From positions 214,460 to 278,459 of the forward strand of contig NZ_JAMXFD010000006.1 in assembly GCF_025370875.1 (NCBI RefSeq): a stretch of DNA of 64,000 bases, read 5' to 3'. The notes under the pieces are model-generated. The model was not told the DNA's origin. It did no database searches and saw only the letters and a program-made list of their open reading frames with translations. Below, piece by piece: positions 1 to 9,335 of this stretch. The translations under genes and the position numbers were made by a program. This DNA comes from Laspinema palackyanum D2c (lineage in GTDB: Bacteria; Cyanobacteriota; Cyanobacteriia; Cyanobacteriales; Laspinemataceae). The first letter of the stretch is position 1. The number at the start of each line of letters is the position of its first letter.

Positions 1-558
1 ATCCTCTGGGAGGGGAAGTCCCTACTCCAGCGGGTCTGTGAAGTGGCCTCTCACTGTACGGATCAAGTTTATTTAATCACGCCTTGGCCGGAACGCTATG
101 AGTCCATGCTGAGTCCGGAACCTCTCTCGGGAAGGACGGTACAGGCACTGCGAGAAACAGAACACAAACGGGGTCCTTTAGGGGCCGTCTGGGAAGGGCT
201 GAGTCAGATTGAGGCGGAGTGGGTGTTGTTGTTAGCCTGTGATTTACCGTTATTAGATCCGGCGATCGTCCAACAGTGGGCCTCCCAACTGCCCAATTTA
301 CCCCCGGAGAGTCTGGCTTTGGTTCCGCAACAGGGAACACTTTGGCATCCGATGTGTGGATTTTACCGGCGATGCGCCGTCGAACCGTTGCAGCAGTTTC
401 TGGAGGAAGGGGGGCGATCGTTTCAACGGTGGTTACCCCAGATTGGGGCTACTCCCCTGGAGGTAGGGACTCCAGAATTCCGAATGTTAAGAAATTTTAA
501 TACGCCTGGAGATTTACACGCCCCTAATTCAGAGCATCCTGGGGACTGTAGTCCTTGA
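1..558 (+). CDS. mobA: Molybdenum cofactor guanylyltransferase MobA, 5'-truncated by the window edge
   Basis: The enzyme attaches GMP from GTP to molybdopterin in the cytoplasm, the last step in making the guanine dinucleotide form of the Mo cofactor. The reading frame is open from base 1, so about 185 residues of the C-terminal part are visible and the N-terminal nucleotide-binding loop lies outside the window. Visible family marks are the segment GKSLLQRV near the edge, KRGPLGAVWEGL, the metal/nucleotide motif LLACDLPLLD, and the C-terminal NFNTPGDL, which is typical of MobA. The GTG at position 43 is an internal codon, not the start. The family assignment is firm from these motifs; substrate details are family knowledge. 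Confidence 0.85.
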   Translation: MLWEGKSLLQRVCEVASHCTDQVYLITPWPERYESMLSPEPLSGRTVQALRETEHKRGPLGAVWEGLSQIEAEWVLLLACDLPLLDPAIVQQWASQLPNLPPESLALVPQQGTLWHPMCGFYRRCAVEPLQQFLEEGGRSFQRWLPQIGATPLEVGTPEFRMLRNFNTPGDLHAPNSEHPGDCSP

Positions 559-659
559 GGGAGCAGCAGGAAGTTCTGGGGGAGAAGCGCCGGGACTCTT
601 GCTGCAGAAGGCCGGAGAAGGGGTTTATTCCGGTAAAGATTCTCAATGCCATGACCAAT

Positions 660-684
660 GATCCGCCGAATCGGAAGGCGGATC
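660..684. terminator. Hairpin downstream of mobA
   Basis: A perfect 8-bp stem (GATCCGCC/GGCGGATC) with a 9-base loop lies about 100 bases after the mobA stop. It is followed by C-rich rather than T-rich sequence, so it is at best a weak or factor-assisted terminator. Confidence 0.4.
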
Positions 685-749
685 CCCCCTCGGATATAGC
701 CCGTTAAAATCCAGGAATAATTCTTTGGAAAGATTTTAGAATCGTTGCT

Positions 750-755
750 TATAAT
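750..755 (+). promoter_or_regulatory. Candidate -10 box (TATAAT) for rpaA
   Basis: A perfect TATAAT lies 77 bases upstream of the rpaA ATG. The best -35-like match (TTGGAA, 725-730) is 19 bases away, so the promoter is only partly canonical. A short dyad GGTTC/GAACC (786-800) lies between it and the start codon and could affect the leader. Confidence 0.4.
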
Positions 756-832
756 TTGTAGAGGAATCTTTACGATTCTCTACATGGTTCTTTATGAACC
801 GGAATCAACCCAGTCTTTCACAATTTTGAACC

Positions 833-1567
833 ATGCCCCGGATACTCGTCATTGACGATGACCCTGCAATCTCAGAATTAGTCGCCGTCAATCTGGAGAT
901 GGCTGGCTATGAAGTCAGTCAAGCCGAAGATGGCATCAAAGGTCAAGCGCTTGCACTGCAACTGATCCCCGATTTAATCATGCTCGATCTGATGCTGCCT
1001 CGGGTGGATGGATTCACAGTATGTCAACGGCTTCGTCGTGATGAGCGTACTGCCGATATACCCGTCCTGATGCTAACAGCTTTAGGTCAAACCCATGATA
1101 AGGTCGAAGGTTTCAATGCAGGCGCTGATGATTACCTGACTAAACCCTTTGAAGTTGAAGAAATGCTTGCACGGGTGAGAGCCTTGTTGCGACGCACCGA
1201 TCGCATCCCCCAAGCGGCCAAACACGCGGAGATTCTCAACTATGGACCCCTAACCCTCGTCCCGGAACGGTTTGAAGCCATTTGGTTCGATCGCACGGTC
1301 AAGTTAACTCACCTGGAATTTGAACTGTTGCACTGTTTGTTACAACGTCACGGCCAAACGGTCTCTCCCAGTGAAATTCTCAAAGAAGTCTGGGGATATG
1401 ACCCCGATGATGATATCGAAACAATTCGGGTTCATGTTAGACATCTGAGGACGAAACTCGAACCCGACCCTCGACATCCTCGCTACATTAAAACGGTTTA
1501 TGGTGCCGGTTATTGCTTAGAATTACCAAGCACTGCACCGGCTAATGACAACCCACAAGCCGTATAG
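833..1567 (+). CDS. rpaA: OmpR-family response regulator RpaA
   Basis: A 244-residue DNA-binding response regulator. In cyanobacteria RpaA is the circadian output regulator, phosphorylated through SasA/CikA, and it also influences phycobilisome-photosystem coupling. Residues 1-120 are a receiver domain (acidic DDD near the N terminus, phospho-acceptor Asp in IMLDLMLP, Lys in YLTKPF). Residues about 140-232 are a winged helix ([28 protein letters not shown]). The near-continuous match to remembered RpaA sequences, including [12 protein letters not shown] after the receiver, separates it from RpaB. ATG 833 is chosen because [14 protein letters not shown] is the expected N terminus. It appears monocistronic. 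Confidence 0.9.
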   Translation: MPRILVIDDDPAISELVAVNLEMAGYEVSQAEDGIKGQALALQLIPDLIMLDLMLPRVDGFTVCQRLRRDERTADIPVLMLTALGQTHDKVEGFNAGADDYLTKPFEVEEMLARVRALLRRTDRIPQAAKHAEILNYGPLTLVPERFEAIWFDRTVKLTHLEFELLHCLLQRHGQTVSPSEILKEVWGYDPDDDIETIRVHVRHLRTKLEPDPRHPRYIKTVYGAGYCLELPSTAPANDNPQAV

Positions 1568-1569
1568 TA

Positions 1570-1646
1570 TCACCCCACAAGGAAGGAAGAACCGGATGGG
1601 GAGTTTCGGCTGTTTAAACTCCCTGAAGTTCTACCCTGTGGGGTGA
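1570..1646. terminator. Nested inverted repeats just after rpaA
   Basis: An outer perfect 10-bp repeat (TCACCCCACA at 1570-1579, TGTGGGGTGA at 1637-1646) encloses an inner perfect 8-bp repeat (GGGAGTTT at 1599-1606, AAACTCCC at 1616-1623). It begins within a few bases of the rpaA stop. It may end rpaA transcription or stabilise the mRNA 3' end. Confidence 0.5.
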
Positions 1647-1698
1647 TGCTGCTCTGTGAGCCAGGTCGTTTCATGATTCCCTAGTAAAAACAGAAAAA

Positions 1699-1776
1699 CG
1701 CTCCCCCAAACTGCTTAATGTCGCGGGAGAGCGCTCTTTCTAACAAGTTCCCAAAAGACTGATCCCAAGGATCAGT
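1699..1776. terminator. Two hairpins between convergent rpaA and chlP
   Basis: The first is CGCTC.../...GAGCG with additional C:G pairs (1699-1733), followed by CTCTTTC. The second is a perfect 8-bp stem ACTGATCC/GGATCAGT with a 3-base loop (1758-1776). Their position between two converging genes fits bidirectional termination. Confidence 0.5.
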
Positions 1777-1848
1777 TTCCGGAAGACTCCAAACAGAATC
1801 CAACTTTCCCGATTCATCGGCTCTAGCTGGATCCTGTTCTGGGTGGTT

Positions 1849-3069
1849 CTAAGGGGCCAAGGCGTTACCCCGGAGCAAACTACCAATCGTTTTCGCGGTA
1901 ATCTTCATCTGCACGAAAGGATTGGCGGGAACGACGGTTTTATACAGATAGCTGTCAAACGTCATGCGCTGAACATCCATGTCAGCACACATTTCCACAA
2001 AGGCTTCCCGAGTGGCATCGGTGCGATAGAAGACTCGTTGCAGGATATCGAGGACCGCGTAGGTGATGCCGTATTTCTTATCCCAACGCTTCAGGTAAAT
2101 TTTCAGTTCTTCTTCAGTGGGAACGCGGGTCCCGCCTTCGGAAAACTCGACGATGGTTTCGGCGCACATCCGAGCGGATTTTGCTGCAAAGTAAATCCCT
2201 TCCCCAGATGATTTGGTGACGGTACCGGCAGCATCTCCGACGAGGGCGACACGACCGACGACTCGACGCGGACGGGGATGTTCCGGAATCGGGTGCGCTT
2301 CCACTTTGATGATTTCGCCCCCTTCTAGCCGTTTGGCGGCGCGGGTCCGAATCCCAGCTTGCAGCTTTTTGATTAAAGCTTGGTTGACTTTCATGGTGCC
2401 GGTTCCCACGGCGACATGATCATATTTGGGGAATACCCAGGCATAGAAGTCGGGGGAAACGTCGGTTCCCACATACATTTCTGCTAGGTCGTTGTAATAG
2501 GCCATTTTGTCTTCCGGGAGGCGAATGCGCTCTTGGAAGGCGATCGCGTAGTTATAGTCCCCGGCATCAATGGCTTTGGCGACGCGAGAGTTCGCACCGT
2601 CAGCCCCAATGACCATATCCACTTTTAGGGTTTTTTGGACCCCGGCCACGCTGCCGTCCGAATGGTCGGCATAGTGCAGGACATAAGGATCCGTATTGTT
2701 TGAGGGAATATCCAGTTTGTGAACAGTGCCATTAATCAGGTTTGCGCCTAATTTTTCAGCGCGATCGCGCAGGAATCCATCGAGGATTTCCCGGCGACAC
2801 ATCCCAATATATTCTTCTTGTTTTTCTAAATTGATATCGACTTCGATATTAGACGGGGAGATCATTTTCATTTTTCTCACCCGGCGATCAATGATGTGAT
2901 CGGGCAAATCAAACTCACTCACCATACATAGGGGTATGGCCCCGCCACAAGGCTTCGCATTATCCAGCTTGCGCTCAAACAGGTAGGTCTCAATCCCTGC
3001 TTTTGCAAGCGTTTCGGCAGCAGAGGAACCAGCCGGTCCCGATCCAACAACAGCAACCCGTAGTGCCAA
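1849..3069 (-). CDS. chlP: Geranylgeranyl diphosphate reductase ChlP
   Basis: This 406-residue flavoprotein reduces the geranylgeranyl chain to phytyl, supplying the chlorophyll tail and the precursor for tocopherol and phylloquinone; it acts at thylakoid membranes. The N terminus carries the FAD-binding dinucleotide motif VVGSGPAGSSAAETLAKAG. A second flavin contact, VALVGDAAGTVTKSSGEG, is near residues 270-290. KPCGGAIP near residue 40 is typical of the family. Length matches cyanobacterial ChlP. The ATG at 3069 places the Rossmann motif at residue 6, as expected. It diverges from the yidD-like gene and converges on rpaA. It is strong evidence for an oxygenic phototroph. Confidence 0.95.
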   Translation of the reverse strand: MALRVAVVGSGPAGSSAAETLAKAGIETYLFERKLDNAKPCGGAIPLCMVSEFDLPDHIIDRRVRKMKMISPSNIEVDINLEKQEEYIGMCRREILDGFLRDRAEKLGANLINGTVHKLDIPSNNTDPYVLHYADHSDGSVAGVQKTLKVDMVIGADGANSRVAKAIDAGDYNYAIAFQERIRLPEDKMAYYNDLAEMYVGTDVSPDFYAWVFPKYDHVAVGTGTMKVNQALIKKLQAGIRTRAAKRLEGGEIIKVEAHPIPEHPRPRRVVGRVALVGDAAGTVTKSSGEGIYFAAKSARMCAETIVEFSEGGTRVPTEEELKIYLKRWDKKYGITYAVLDILQRVFYRTDATREAFVEMCADMDVQRMTFDSYLYKTVVPANPFVQMKITAKTIGSLLRGNALAP

Positions 3070-3276
3070 AGAAGTTCTCCCTATCTGTCACGGTTACGGA
3101 AAGCAATCGTATCACGGACTATCCCCTTCTGGTCGGGTCACCCCCCTATATGTGAAGAAAATGAAACAGAGCTTAATATTTCTACACAATTAGCCCGCTT
3201 TGGCGGATGCTGGAATTTAGTCTGGGTAAAAGAATAAACTTGGACTTCAAATAGGGGCCATTTTCCCTGGGGCAAC

Positions 3277-3777
3277 ATGAACTCGAATGGACTGGATGCG
3301 CGGCTGTTACTGGATTCACAAGGGTTGAGGGCGATCGCGATCGCCTCGATTACCGGCTATCAAAAACACCTCTCCCCCCATAAAGGCTTTTCCTGCGCTC
3401 ATCGAATCCTCTACGGTGGGGACTCCTGTTCTCAATACATCAAAACCGCTATCGCTCAAAGGGGCTTATCCGGGGCGATCGCCTTATCACAACACCGATT
3501 TGCTGCCTGCAAGGAAGCTCATCACATTCTCCGGTCCCAAGTTGGTGCCCGGAGTCACCGGCAAAAAAAGCCCAACCGTTCCAGTCCCAACCGCGTCCGA
3601 GATTGTGCCTGTACGGAATCAACCCCAGGGGTCGGTTGTGATGCCTGTACGGACAGCCTAGAGTGCCTAAACCTGTTGGATTGTTGTGGTGGAATTACTT
3701 GCAGTGACTGTAGTCCCCTTGAAGATAGCGCCCTGGATTGTTCGAGTTGCGACTGCGACTTTGGCAGTTGTGGTTAA
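3277..3777 (+). CDS. yidD: YidD-like membrane insertion efficiency factor with a Cys-rich tail
   Basis: Residues about 22-80 match the YidD family: GYQKHLSPHKGF, then CSQYIKTAIAQRG and a terminal CKEA. YidD is a small peripheral membrane protein that helps YidC insert membrane proteins. This protein is 166 residues, about twice the usual length. The added C-terminal part first has a basic linker (RSHRQKKPNRSS), then about 55 residues with 13 cysteines in CxC, CxxC and CC patterns (CDAC, DCCGG, CSDC, CSSCDCD). The tail could bind metal or form disulfides, but its role is unknown. YidD's usual neighbours rnpA and yidC are not here. ATG 3277 gives the expected N terminus. Confidence 0.7.
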   Translation: MNSNGLDARLLLDSQGLRAIAIASITGYQKHLSPHKGFSCAHRILYGGDSCSQYIKTAIAQRGLSGAIALSQHRFAACKEAHHILRSQVGARSHRQKKPNRSSPNRVRDCACTESTPGVGCDACTDSLECLNLLDCCGGITCSDCSPLEDSALDCSSCDCDFGSCG

Positions 3778-3897
3778 TGTCGAACCCTTAAAGAAAACAG
3801 ACTTTTCCTACCCGGATTGGCTATGAGTACCGGATTGGGTAGCCTAGAAGATTTTATTTTTTGGAGTCCCCTCAACAGACTTTAAACATTAGAAAAA

Positions 3898-3955
3898 GTG
3901 CGTTAGTCCCTCCAGGGAAAGGATTAAAAGCCTTTCTCTGGAGGGACTAACGCAC
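3898..3955. terminator. Very long hairpin between convergent genes
   Basis: The arms 3898-3915 and 3938-3955 are perfectly complementary over 18 bases, and the inner seven pairs (3916-3922 with 3931-3937) continue with a single G-T pair, giving a 25-pair stem and an 8-base loop. It sits between the yidD-like gene and the convergent small secreted protein gene, consistent with a bidirectional terminator, though it lacks a long T run. A mobile palindromic element is an alternative. Confidence 0.6.
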
Positions 3956-4020
3956 CCTAATTTACCTTGTACTAACTTGGGATTTTTCGGAATATTTTAT
4001 ACCCAAATTCGGCTTAGAGA

Positions 4021-4377
4021 TTAATCCTTACCCGTGATGTTTTCAACTGAGTTCTTAACCTGCTCGATAAACGAGGTTGCACCGTCGGCCTTCGCATCTT
4101 GTGGGGAGATCATTTTATCTTGATCGGCAGCCCCTTGAACGCCATTCAAACCTGGATTCGTTTCATCAATCTCATCTTTTAGGGTATAAGGATCATCTCC
4201 GATCGCCTCTAGGGATTTCTTCTCGATCTTTAGCATCTGATCTTCACCTTTCGTCGGGCTGCTCGTCGTTGCATAAGCAGGGAAGGCACTTGTGAAAAAG
4301 AGTAGGGCAGACACACAGACAGCCAGCAAAAAGCGTAGCGGACGCAAAGTCGGTAATTTTAAGCTGATAGACGGCAT
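4021..4377 (-). CDS. Small secreted protein resembling cyanobacterial low-temperature-induced proteins
   Basis: This is a 118-residue precursor. The N terminus is a clear signal peptide: basic LRPLRF, a hydrophobic run, then FPAYA and a likely cleavage site. The mature part is about 85 residues, charged, with no membrane segment. The segment GLNGVQGAADQDKM resembles the conserved block of cyanobacterial proteins annotated as low-temperature-induced; that link is from memory and moderate. The ATG at 4377 is preferred over one ten codons upstream because an AGGAGA ribosome-binding site (4386-4391) sits nine bases before it. It is likely exported to the periplasm or thylakoid lumen. Function is unknown. 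Confidence 0.65.
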   Translation of the reverse strand: MPSISLKLPTLRPLRFLLAVCVSALLFFTSAFPAYATTSSPTKGEDQMLKIEKKSLEAIGDDPYTLKDEIDETNPGLNGVQGAADQDKMISPQDAKADGATSFIEQVKNSVENITGKD

Positions 4378-5348
4378 ATTATGGTTCTCCTGGTCTAAAA
4401 TTTCCATTGGATGGGAAGAATGGGGGGTTGCAGGTCTTGCACCCTCTCGGCCTCCCTTATCTGAGTTAAGGTTATCAAGGGATTGTGCCTACATACATCA
4501 GCCTTAAGATATAGATGGAGTAGTAAATTTAGAGGGCGATCGCTGCTTTTCTCCTCAGACGGGTGACCAGAGGAATTCATCCCACGGGTCCGGTTGAGAC
4601 TGGGGATTGGCAACTTCCAAGCTATCTCGTCCGGGCTACCCCCAGGTAGCATAATCTGCTCGATCCCGAGGCGATCGCATTAATCTTTCTGCTGGGCGTT
4701 GTCCCGTTCAATCTTATTACCCCTGAGATGATTGCCTATGAACAGAATCATCCCAAATAGGGCTTAAAACATCGGTTGATTGAGTTGAGGTTGCCCAATA
4801 AATTCGGATGATAATATCTGGAGATGAGCCATTGCTCGACAGGTTGAATAGAGGAATAAATGAATAAAACTCATCGCTACACCTGTGGTAATCTTAAAAT
4901 CGCAGATAGCGAATAGGTAATCCGTGATCCTTCGAGGGGTTGAGAGAGGTAATATCAAGGATTAAAAATTTTACAAATCATTAAAGCGCTCTATAGTAAA
5001 GTGATATGCAGATATCCTCTGGAAACCACCGACAGAACTTATGATCTTCAGAGGGATGTCAATCCGATACGATAGGAGCCTTTCATGCACTGCCCCTGGG
5101 AGCAAGGCAATGGGTAAGTCCGGCTGGAGTAGATTCGCCATGAGCCCTATTATCCTGGGAGAGTCGCTTCGGGTTTGCTCCTTTGGGGGGACCGTGGGGT
5201 TCCTAGGGTTAAACCGGCGATGTTCGAGAGTTTCAGGGTAATGGGTCAAGGGGTTGAACTGCCCAAAGTCAGGGGAATCTTTTTAAGATTTTAGCAGTCT
5301 GAAAAGCCGATTGAATGATTGAGACAACATCTTATTTCAGTAGATACT
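4378..5348. other. Long spacer with no convincing gene
   Basis: The stretch between the small secreted protein and the first adenylate cyclase gene contains the ribosome-binding site of the former and several short open frames with no recognisable protein. One frame on the plus strand, 4650-4760, lacks a start but reads like a protein end (AIALIFLLGVVPFNLITPE) before a TAG, and could be a gene remnant. No clear hairpin terminator or RNA gene was seen. Confidence 0.4.
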
Positions 5349-7271
5349 ATGGGCGAACAAGGTGCATCAGAAATTAACCGAATGAATTTTCAAGATAATT
5401 CAGGATGTAAAGCCGATATATTAATCGTAGATGATGTACCCAATAATTTAAAATTATTGGTAAATTTATTAAGAAGAAATAACTATAACGTTAGAGCCGT
5501 AACTAATGGTTCTTTAGCCTTACAGTTTGTCGAACTTAAACAGCCAGACCTAATTTTTCTGGACATCATGATGCCAGAAATGGATGGGTATGAAGTTTGC
5601 CAAAAATTGAAAGATAATCCTCAGACTAAGGATATTCCAATTATTTTTTTAAGTGCGCTAACGGAAGGATTTGATAAAGCCAAAGCCTTTAAATCCGGGG
5701 GGATTGATTACGTCAGCAAACCGTTCCAAATGGAAGAAATTCTGGCGCGGCTAGAAACCCATCTCTCTCAACGAGCGCTCCAAAAGCAACTTCAAGAAAA
5801 GACTCAACTCCTGGCTGATCAAAATCTGCAACTCCAAGGGGAAATTAATGAAAGAAAATTATTAGAGGGAAAACTGCGCTCCGCTGAGGAGAAAATGCGG
5901 GCAGTTTTTGAGGCTATGACTGATATTATCGCCTTAATTAGCATCTCTGAAGGGAATATTGGCAATCTAGATATTTTACCCAGTAATTGGATGCGTTTAT
6001 ATCAGCCGGATTCTGACATCGTGGGTCAAACGATTGAACAGTTGTTTGACCCAGATAGCGCAGAAACCTGGTTGAATATTATTGGTCAAGTGTTAGAGAC
6101 TAGAGAGACGCTGCATTTCGATTACTGCCTCAAGGATCGCGGTCAACCGATGTGGTTTTCTGCGGCGGTGTCGCCGGTGCGGGAAGATACGGTGATTGTG
6201 GTGGCCCGAGATATTAGCGATCGCAAGCAAGCAGAAGAAGCCTTAAAAATAGCAGAAGAACGGTATCATAGTATCGTAGAAAATGCCATAGCGGGGATTT
6301 TTCAATCCACGGTAGCGGGAGAGTATTTGAGTGTCAATCCGGCATTGGCGAAGATCTATGGGTATGCTTCTCGGGAAGAATTGCAACAGAGTCTAAAAGA
6401 TATCAACACGCAACTCTATGTCAATCCCGATCGCCGCCAAGAATTTATAGAGGCGATCGCTGCCAAAAATTCAGTCTCGGGATTTGAATCAATGGTCTAT
6501 TGTAAAGACCAAAGCATTATTTGGATTTCTGAAACAGCCCGTGCGGTGAGAGACTCCAATGGCAAGATTCTCTATTATGAAGGTATTGTTTCTGATATTA
6601 CAGAACGCAAGTTAGCCCAGGAAGCGCTCAAGTTTCAACAAGACCAAACCGAAGCGCTCCTGCTGAATATTTTACCCCAACCGATTGCGACTCGTCTGCA
6701 AAAAGGAGAAAATCCCATTGCGGATCACTTTGAAGAAGTGAGTGTAATCTTTGCTGATTTAGTCGGATTTACGGAGTTTGCTGCCAATAGGACGCCGAAA
6801 AAATTATTAGAACTGTTAAATAAGATTTTTTCGCGGTTTGACAAGTTAGCACAACAGCATAACTTAGAAAAAATTAAAACCATTGGCGATGCCTATATGG
6901 TCGTCGGGGGATTACCTGTTCCCTGCGCCGATGCTATCTTTGCCGTGGCTCAAATGGCCTTGGATATGCAACGGGAGTTAGCTCAATTAAATCAGCATAC
7001 TGGCCAAACTTTTGAGCTGAGAATAGGGATTCATATCGGTCCGGCTATTGCGGGAGTGATTGGCATGAGCAAATTCATCTATGACTTATGGGGGGATACG
7101 GTTAATACGGCTTCAAGAATGGAATCCAGCGGATTGCCGGGGAAAATTCAGGTAACTGAGGCGGTTTATGAACGGTTAAAAGACCGATTTGAATTTGAAC
7201 AACGGGGACTAATTTCTGTAAAAGGCAAAGGAGAAATGCTGACCTATTGGCTGAGGGGGAAACGGGGTTAA
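5349..7271 (+). CDS. Response-regulator adenylate cyclase (REC-PAS-PAS-cyclase)
   Basis: A 640-residue soluble class III nucleotide cyclase. Order: receiver domain at about residues 22-140 (phospho-Asp in LIFLDIMMPEMDGY, Lys in YVSKPF), a coiled coil, PAS at about 180-290, PAS at about 300-420, and the cyclase at about 440-635. The cyclase has the metal Asp in FADLVGF, the substrate-selecting Lys in KIKTIGDAYM and Asp in YDLWGDTVNTASRM; this Lys/Asp pair indicates ATP rather than GTP. It should make cAMP in response to a partner kinase and to signals read by the PAS domains. A TTG lies ten codons upstream, but ATG 5349 is preferred. No kinase gene is adjacent. Confidence 0.85.
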   Translation: MGEQGASEINRMNFQDNSGCKADILIVDDVPNNLKLLVNLLRRNNYNVRAVTNGSLALQFVELKQPDLIFLDIMMPEMDGYEVCQKLKDNPQTKDIPIIFLSALTEGFDKAKAFKSGGIDYVSKPFQMEEILARLETHLSQRALQKQLQEKTQLLADQNLQLQGEINERKLLEGKLRSAEEKMRAVFEAMTDIIALISISEGNIGNLDILPSNWMRLYQPDSDIVGQTIEQLFDPDSAETWLNIIGQVLETRETLHFDYCLKDRGQPMWFSAAVSPVREDTVIVVARDISDRKQAEEALKIAEERYHSIVENAIAGIFQSTVAGEYLSVNPALAKIYGYASREELQQSLKDINTQLYVNPDRRQEFIEAIAAKNSVSGFESMVYCKDQSIIWISETARAVRDSNGKILYYEGIVSDITERKLAQEALKFQQDQTEALLLNILPQPIATRLQKGENPIADHFEEVSVIFADLVGFTEFAANRTPKKLLELLNKIFSRFDKLAQQHNLEKIKTIGDAYMVVGGLPVPCADAIFAVAQMALDMQRELAQLNQHTGQTFELRIGIHIGPAIAGVIGMSKFIYDLWGDTVNTASRMESSGLPGKIQVTEAVYERLKDRFEFEQRGLISVKGKGEMLTYWLRGKRG

Positions 7272-7628
7272 TCGAGGGGCCACTATCTGCCGGGGAAACC
7301 CGGATATTTCCTCCCGAAGGCTGCCTGGATTTTCCGATGGGGGGGGTACTCGGGGGCCAAAAATTGTCCTGCCAGTTTATTGTAGAATCCATGCTAAACT
7401 TCAAGTCGATTCAGAGGTGAAAACACAAAGGGGAGGGGTTTGGCAACCCGGAACTTGTCCGGTGAACCCCTAAATCTGACCGAAAGCAAATAAACGAATG
7501 GGCGATCGCTTTTGTCACTTGAGAAACTTGCCAATTTAAGCTGATCAATTGTAGGGGAAAAAAAATTGAAGCCGAATCAGACAACTGGAGTAAACTATCG
7601 CGGTATTACCGGATCCATCCGTGGGGTG
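7272..7628. other. Spacer before the ABC transporter genes
   Basis: No gene or strong hairpin is visible. Near the end, AGGGG (7553-7557) followed by an A run precedes a TTG at 7566 by eight bases, which could start the next gene upstream of its first good ATG. Confidence 0.4.
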
Positions 7629-9245
7629 ATGGGAGGTCGCCACTGGCGCAAATTCGCTCAATTTGTGGGATTGTTTTCGATCTGCGCTCTTTTGGCGATT
7701 AGCTGTGGCGATCGCGCCGGGATGAACCAGAGTAACGACCCGAATCGGATCTCCATTGGCACCACTGCCAAAATTAGAACCATCGACCCTGCTGATGCCT
7801 ACGAAAATGCAGCAGGAATGTTGCTCTACAACCTAGGCGATCGCCTCTACACCTACGAAAGCGGCACCACCACCCTCAAACCTCAACTCGCCACTGCACT
7901 CCCCCAAATTAGTGCCGATGGAGTTACCTACACCATTCCTCTGCGTTCCGACGTGGTTTATCATGACGGTACTCCCTTCAATGCCGAAACCATGAAATTT
8001 TCCCTGCAACGATTCATGGAAAATGGGGGTGCGCCTTCATCCTTATTATCCAATATCGTTGAATCCATACAAGCCAGCGGCGAGTCTGAATTAACCATTC
8101 AGTTAAAACAGCCCTTTGCTGCCTTTACCGATTTGTTGACCTTTTCCGGTTTAGTCGCCATCTCTCCCACAGCCTATCAAATTGGGGCGGGTCAATTTAA
8201 ACCCGATACATTTGTGGGAACAGGTCCTTATAAATTAGTGAACTATGGAACCGATTCCATCAAATTAGATGTATTCGAGGATTACTGGGGAGAAAAGCCG
8301 GTCAATACCGGCATTGATATTCAACAGTTTTCCAGTCCTGCTAATGTTTATAACTCCTTCCGTCGGGGTGCCGTGGACCTCACCTACGGGACATTAGACC
8401 TGGATCAAATTACCAGTTTAGAAAAGCAAGCCGAATCCGAAGGGTGGCAAGTGATTTCTAATCGCAGTAATGGGATTTATGTCTTAACTTTGAATATGAA
8501 AGATGAGGCATTAAAGAAACCGGAAGTGCGAAAGGCGATCGCCTCCATCATCGACCGTCCCCAGTTACAACAGCGGATTTTCCAGGGGCAAATGGAACCG
8601 CTTTATAGCTTAATCCCGACCACCTTAGAACGGTATTATCAGCCCGTTTTTAAAGAAAAGTATGGGGATGGCAATTTTGCCCAAGCCAAACAACTCCTCA
8701 CTCAAGCCGGTTACACCCCCGAGAATCCTCTGCAACTTCAGCTTTGGTATCGGTCCAATCTCCGGACCAATGCTGATGCCGCCACCACCATCAAAGCCGT
8801 AGCCGAACAGGAATTAGGGGGGGCCCTTCAAATTGAACTGCAAAGTGTGGAAGCGGCCACCGCTTACAATAATTTGGATAAAGGGGTTTATTCCATGTTT
8901 ATCCTAGATTGGACGCCGGACTTTTTCGACCCGGATAACTATATTAACCCTTTCCTTTCTTGTGCGAAAGGGTCGGTCGAAACCGGATGTGAAGAAGGAG
9001 AAACCAAATTGTGGGGTTCGTTTTACTATAGCGATCGCGTCAATCAATTAATTGCTCGTGAACGCCAAGAACAAAACCCCGAAACTCGCCGCCAAATTTT
9101 TACCGAACTCCAACAGATTCTAGTCGAAGATGTGCCCTTTATTCCCCTGTGGCAAGGGAAAGAATATCTGTTTGCTCGTCAGGGAATCCAAGGTGTGACC
9201 CTGGAATCGACTCAAGCCGTGCCATTTTGGACCTTGAAAAAATAA
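7629..9245 (+). CDS. Peptide-type ABC transporter substrate-binding lipoprotein (family 5)
   Basis: The protein captures a peptide or similar solute outside the membrane and delivers it to a DppB-like permease, whose gene follows. From ATG 7629 it is 538 residues. The N terminus is basic (RHWRK), then hydrophobic, ending in a lipobox ALLAISC, so the mature protein is probably lipid-anchored. The body is typical of the SBP_bac_5 family: TIDPADAYENAAG, LATALPQISADG, YHDGTPFNAE, FVGTGPYKL, and the C-terminal FIPLWQGKEYLFA. An alternative TTG start at 7566 has a fair ribosome-binding site but would give an overlong signal peptide. Substrate is not deducible. Confidence 0.85.
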   Translation: MGGRHWRKFAQFVGLFSICALLAISCGDRAGMNQSNDPNRISIGTTAKIRTIDPADAYENAAGMLLYNLGDRLYTYESGTTTLKPQLATALPQISADGVTYTIPLRSDVVYHDGTPFNAETMKFSLQRFMENGGAPSSLLSNIVESIQASGESELTIQLKQPFAAFTDLLTFSGLVAISPTAYQIGAGQFKPDTFVGTGPYKLVNYGTDSIKLDVFEDYWGEKPVNTGIDIQQFSSPANVYNSFRRGAVDLTYGTLDLDQITSLEKQAESEGWQVISNRSNGIYVLTLNMKDEALKKPEVRKAIASIIDRPQLQQRIFQGQMEPLYSLIPTTLERYYQPVFKEKYGDGNFAQAKQLLTQAGYTPENPLQLQLWYRSNLRTNADAATTIKAVAEQELGGALQIELQSVEAATAYNNLDKGVYSMFILDWTPDFFDPDNYINPFLSCAKGSVETGCEEGETKLWGSFYYSDRVNQLIARERQEQNPETRRQIFTELQQILVEDVPFIPLWQGKEYLFARQGIQGVTLESTQAVPFWTLKK

Positions 9246-9335
9246 GGTTCATCCCCGGATGGAGGGATGCCGGAGGTTCCCAAAACCTCTCATCCCTCCA
9301 GACCCTCATCAACCCTAGCATCTCACATATCACCC

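Noticed and set aside
833-1567. RpaB or NblR instead of RpaA
   Set aside because: [12 protein letters not shown] and the winged-helix end [13 protein letters not shown] follow RpaA as recalled. RpaB has a different receiver N terminus.
4650-4760. Plus-strand frame reading like the end of a membrane protein
   Set aside because: It lacks a start codon and any upstream continuation in frame, and I could not match it to a family. Mentioned in the spacer entry only.
4971-5249. Minus-strand frame of 92 residues overlapping a plus-strand frame of 66
   Set aside because: Neither has a ribosome-binding site or a recognisable protein. They oppose each other, and the composition looks non-coding.
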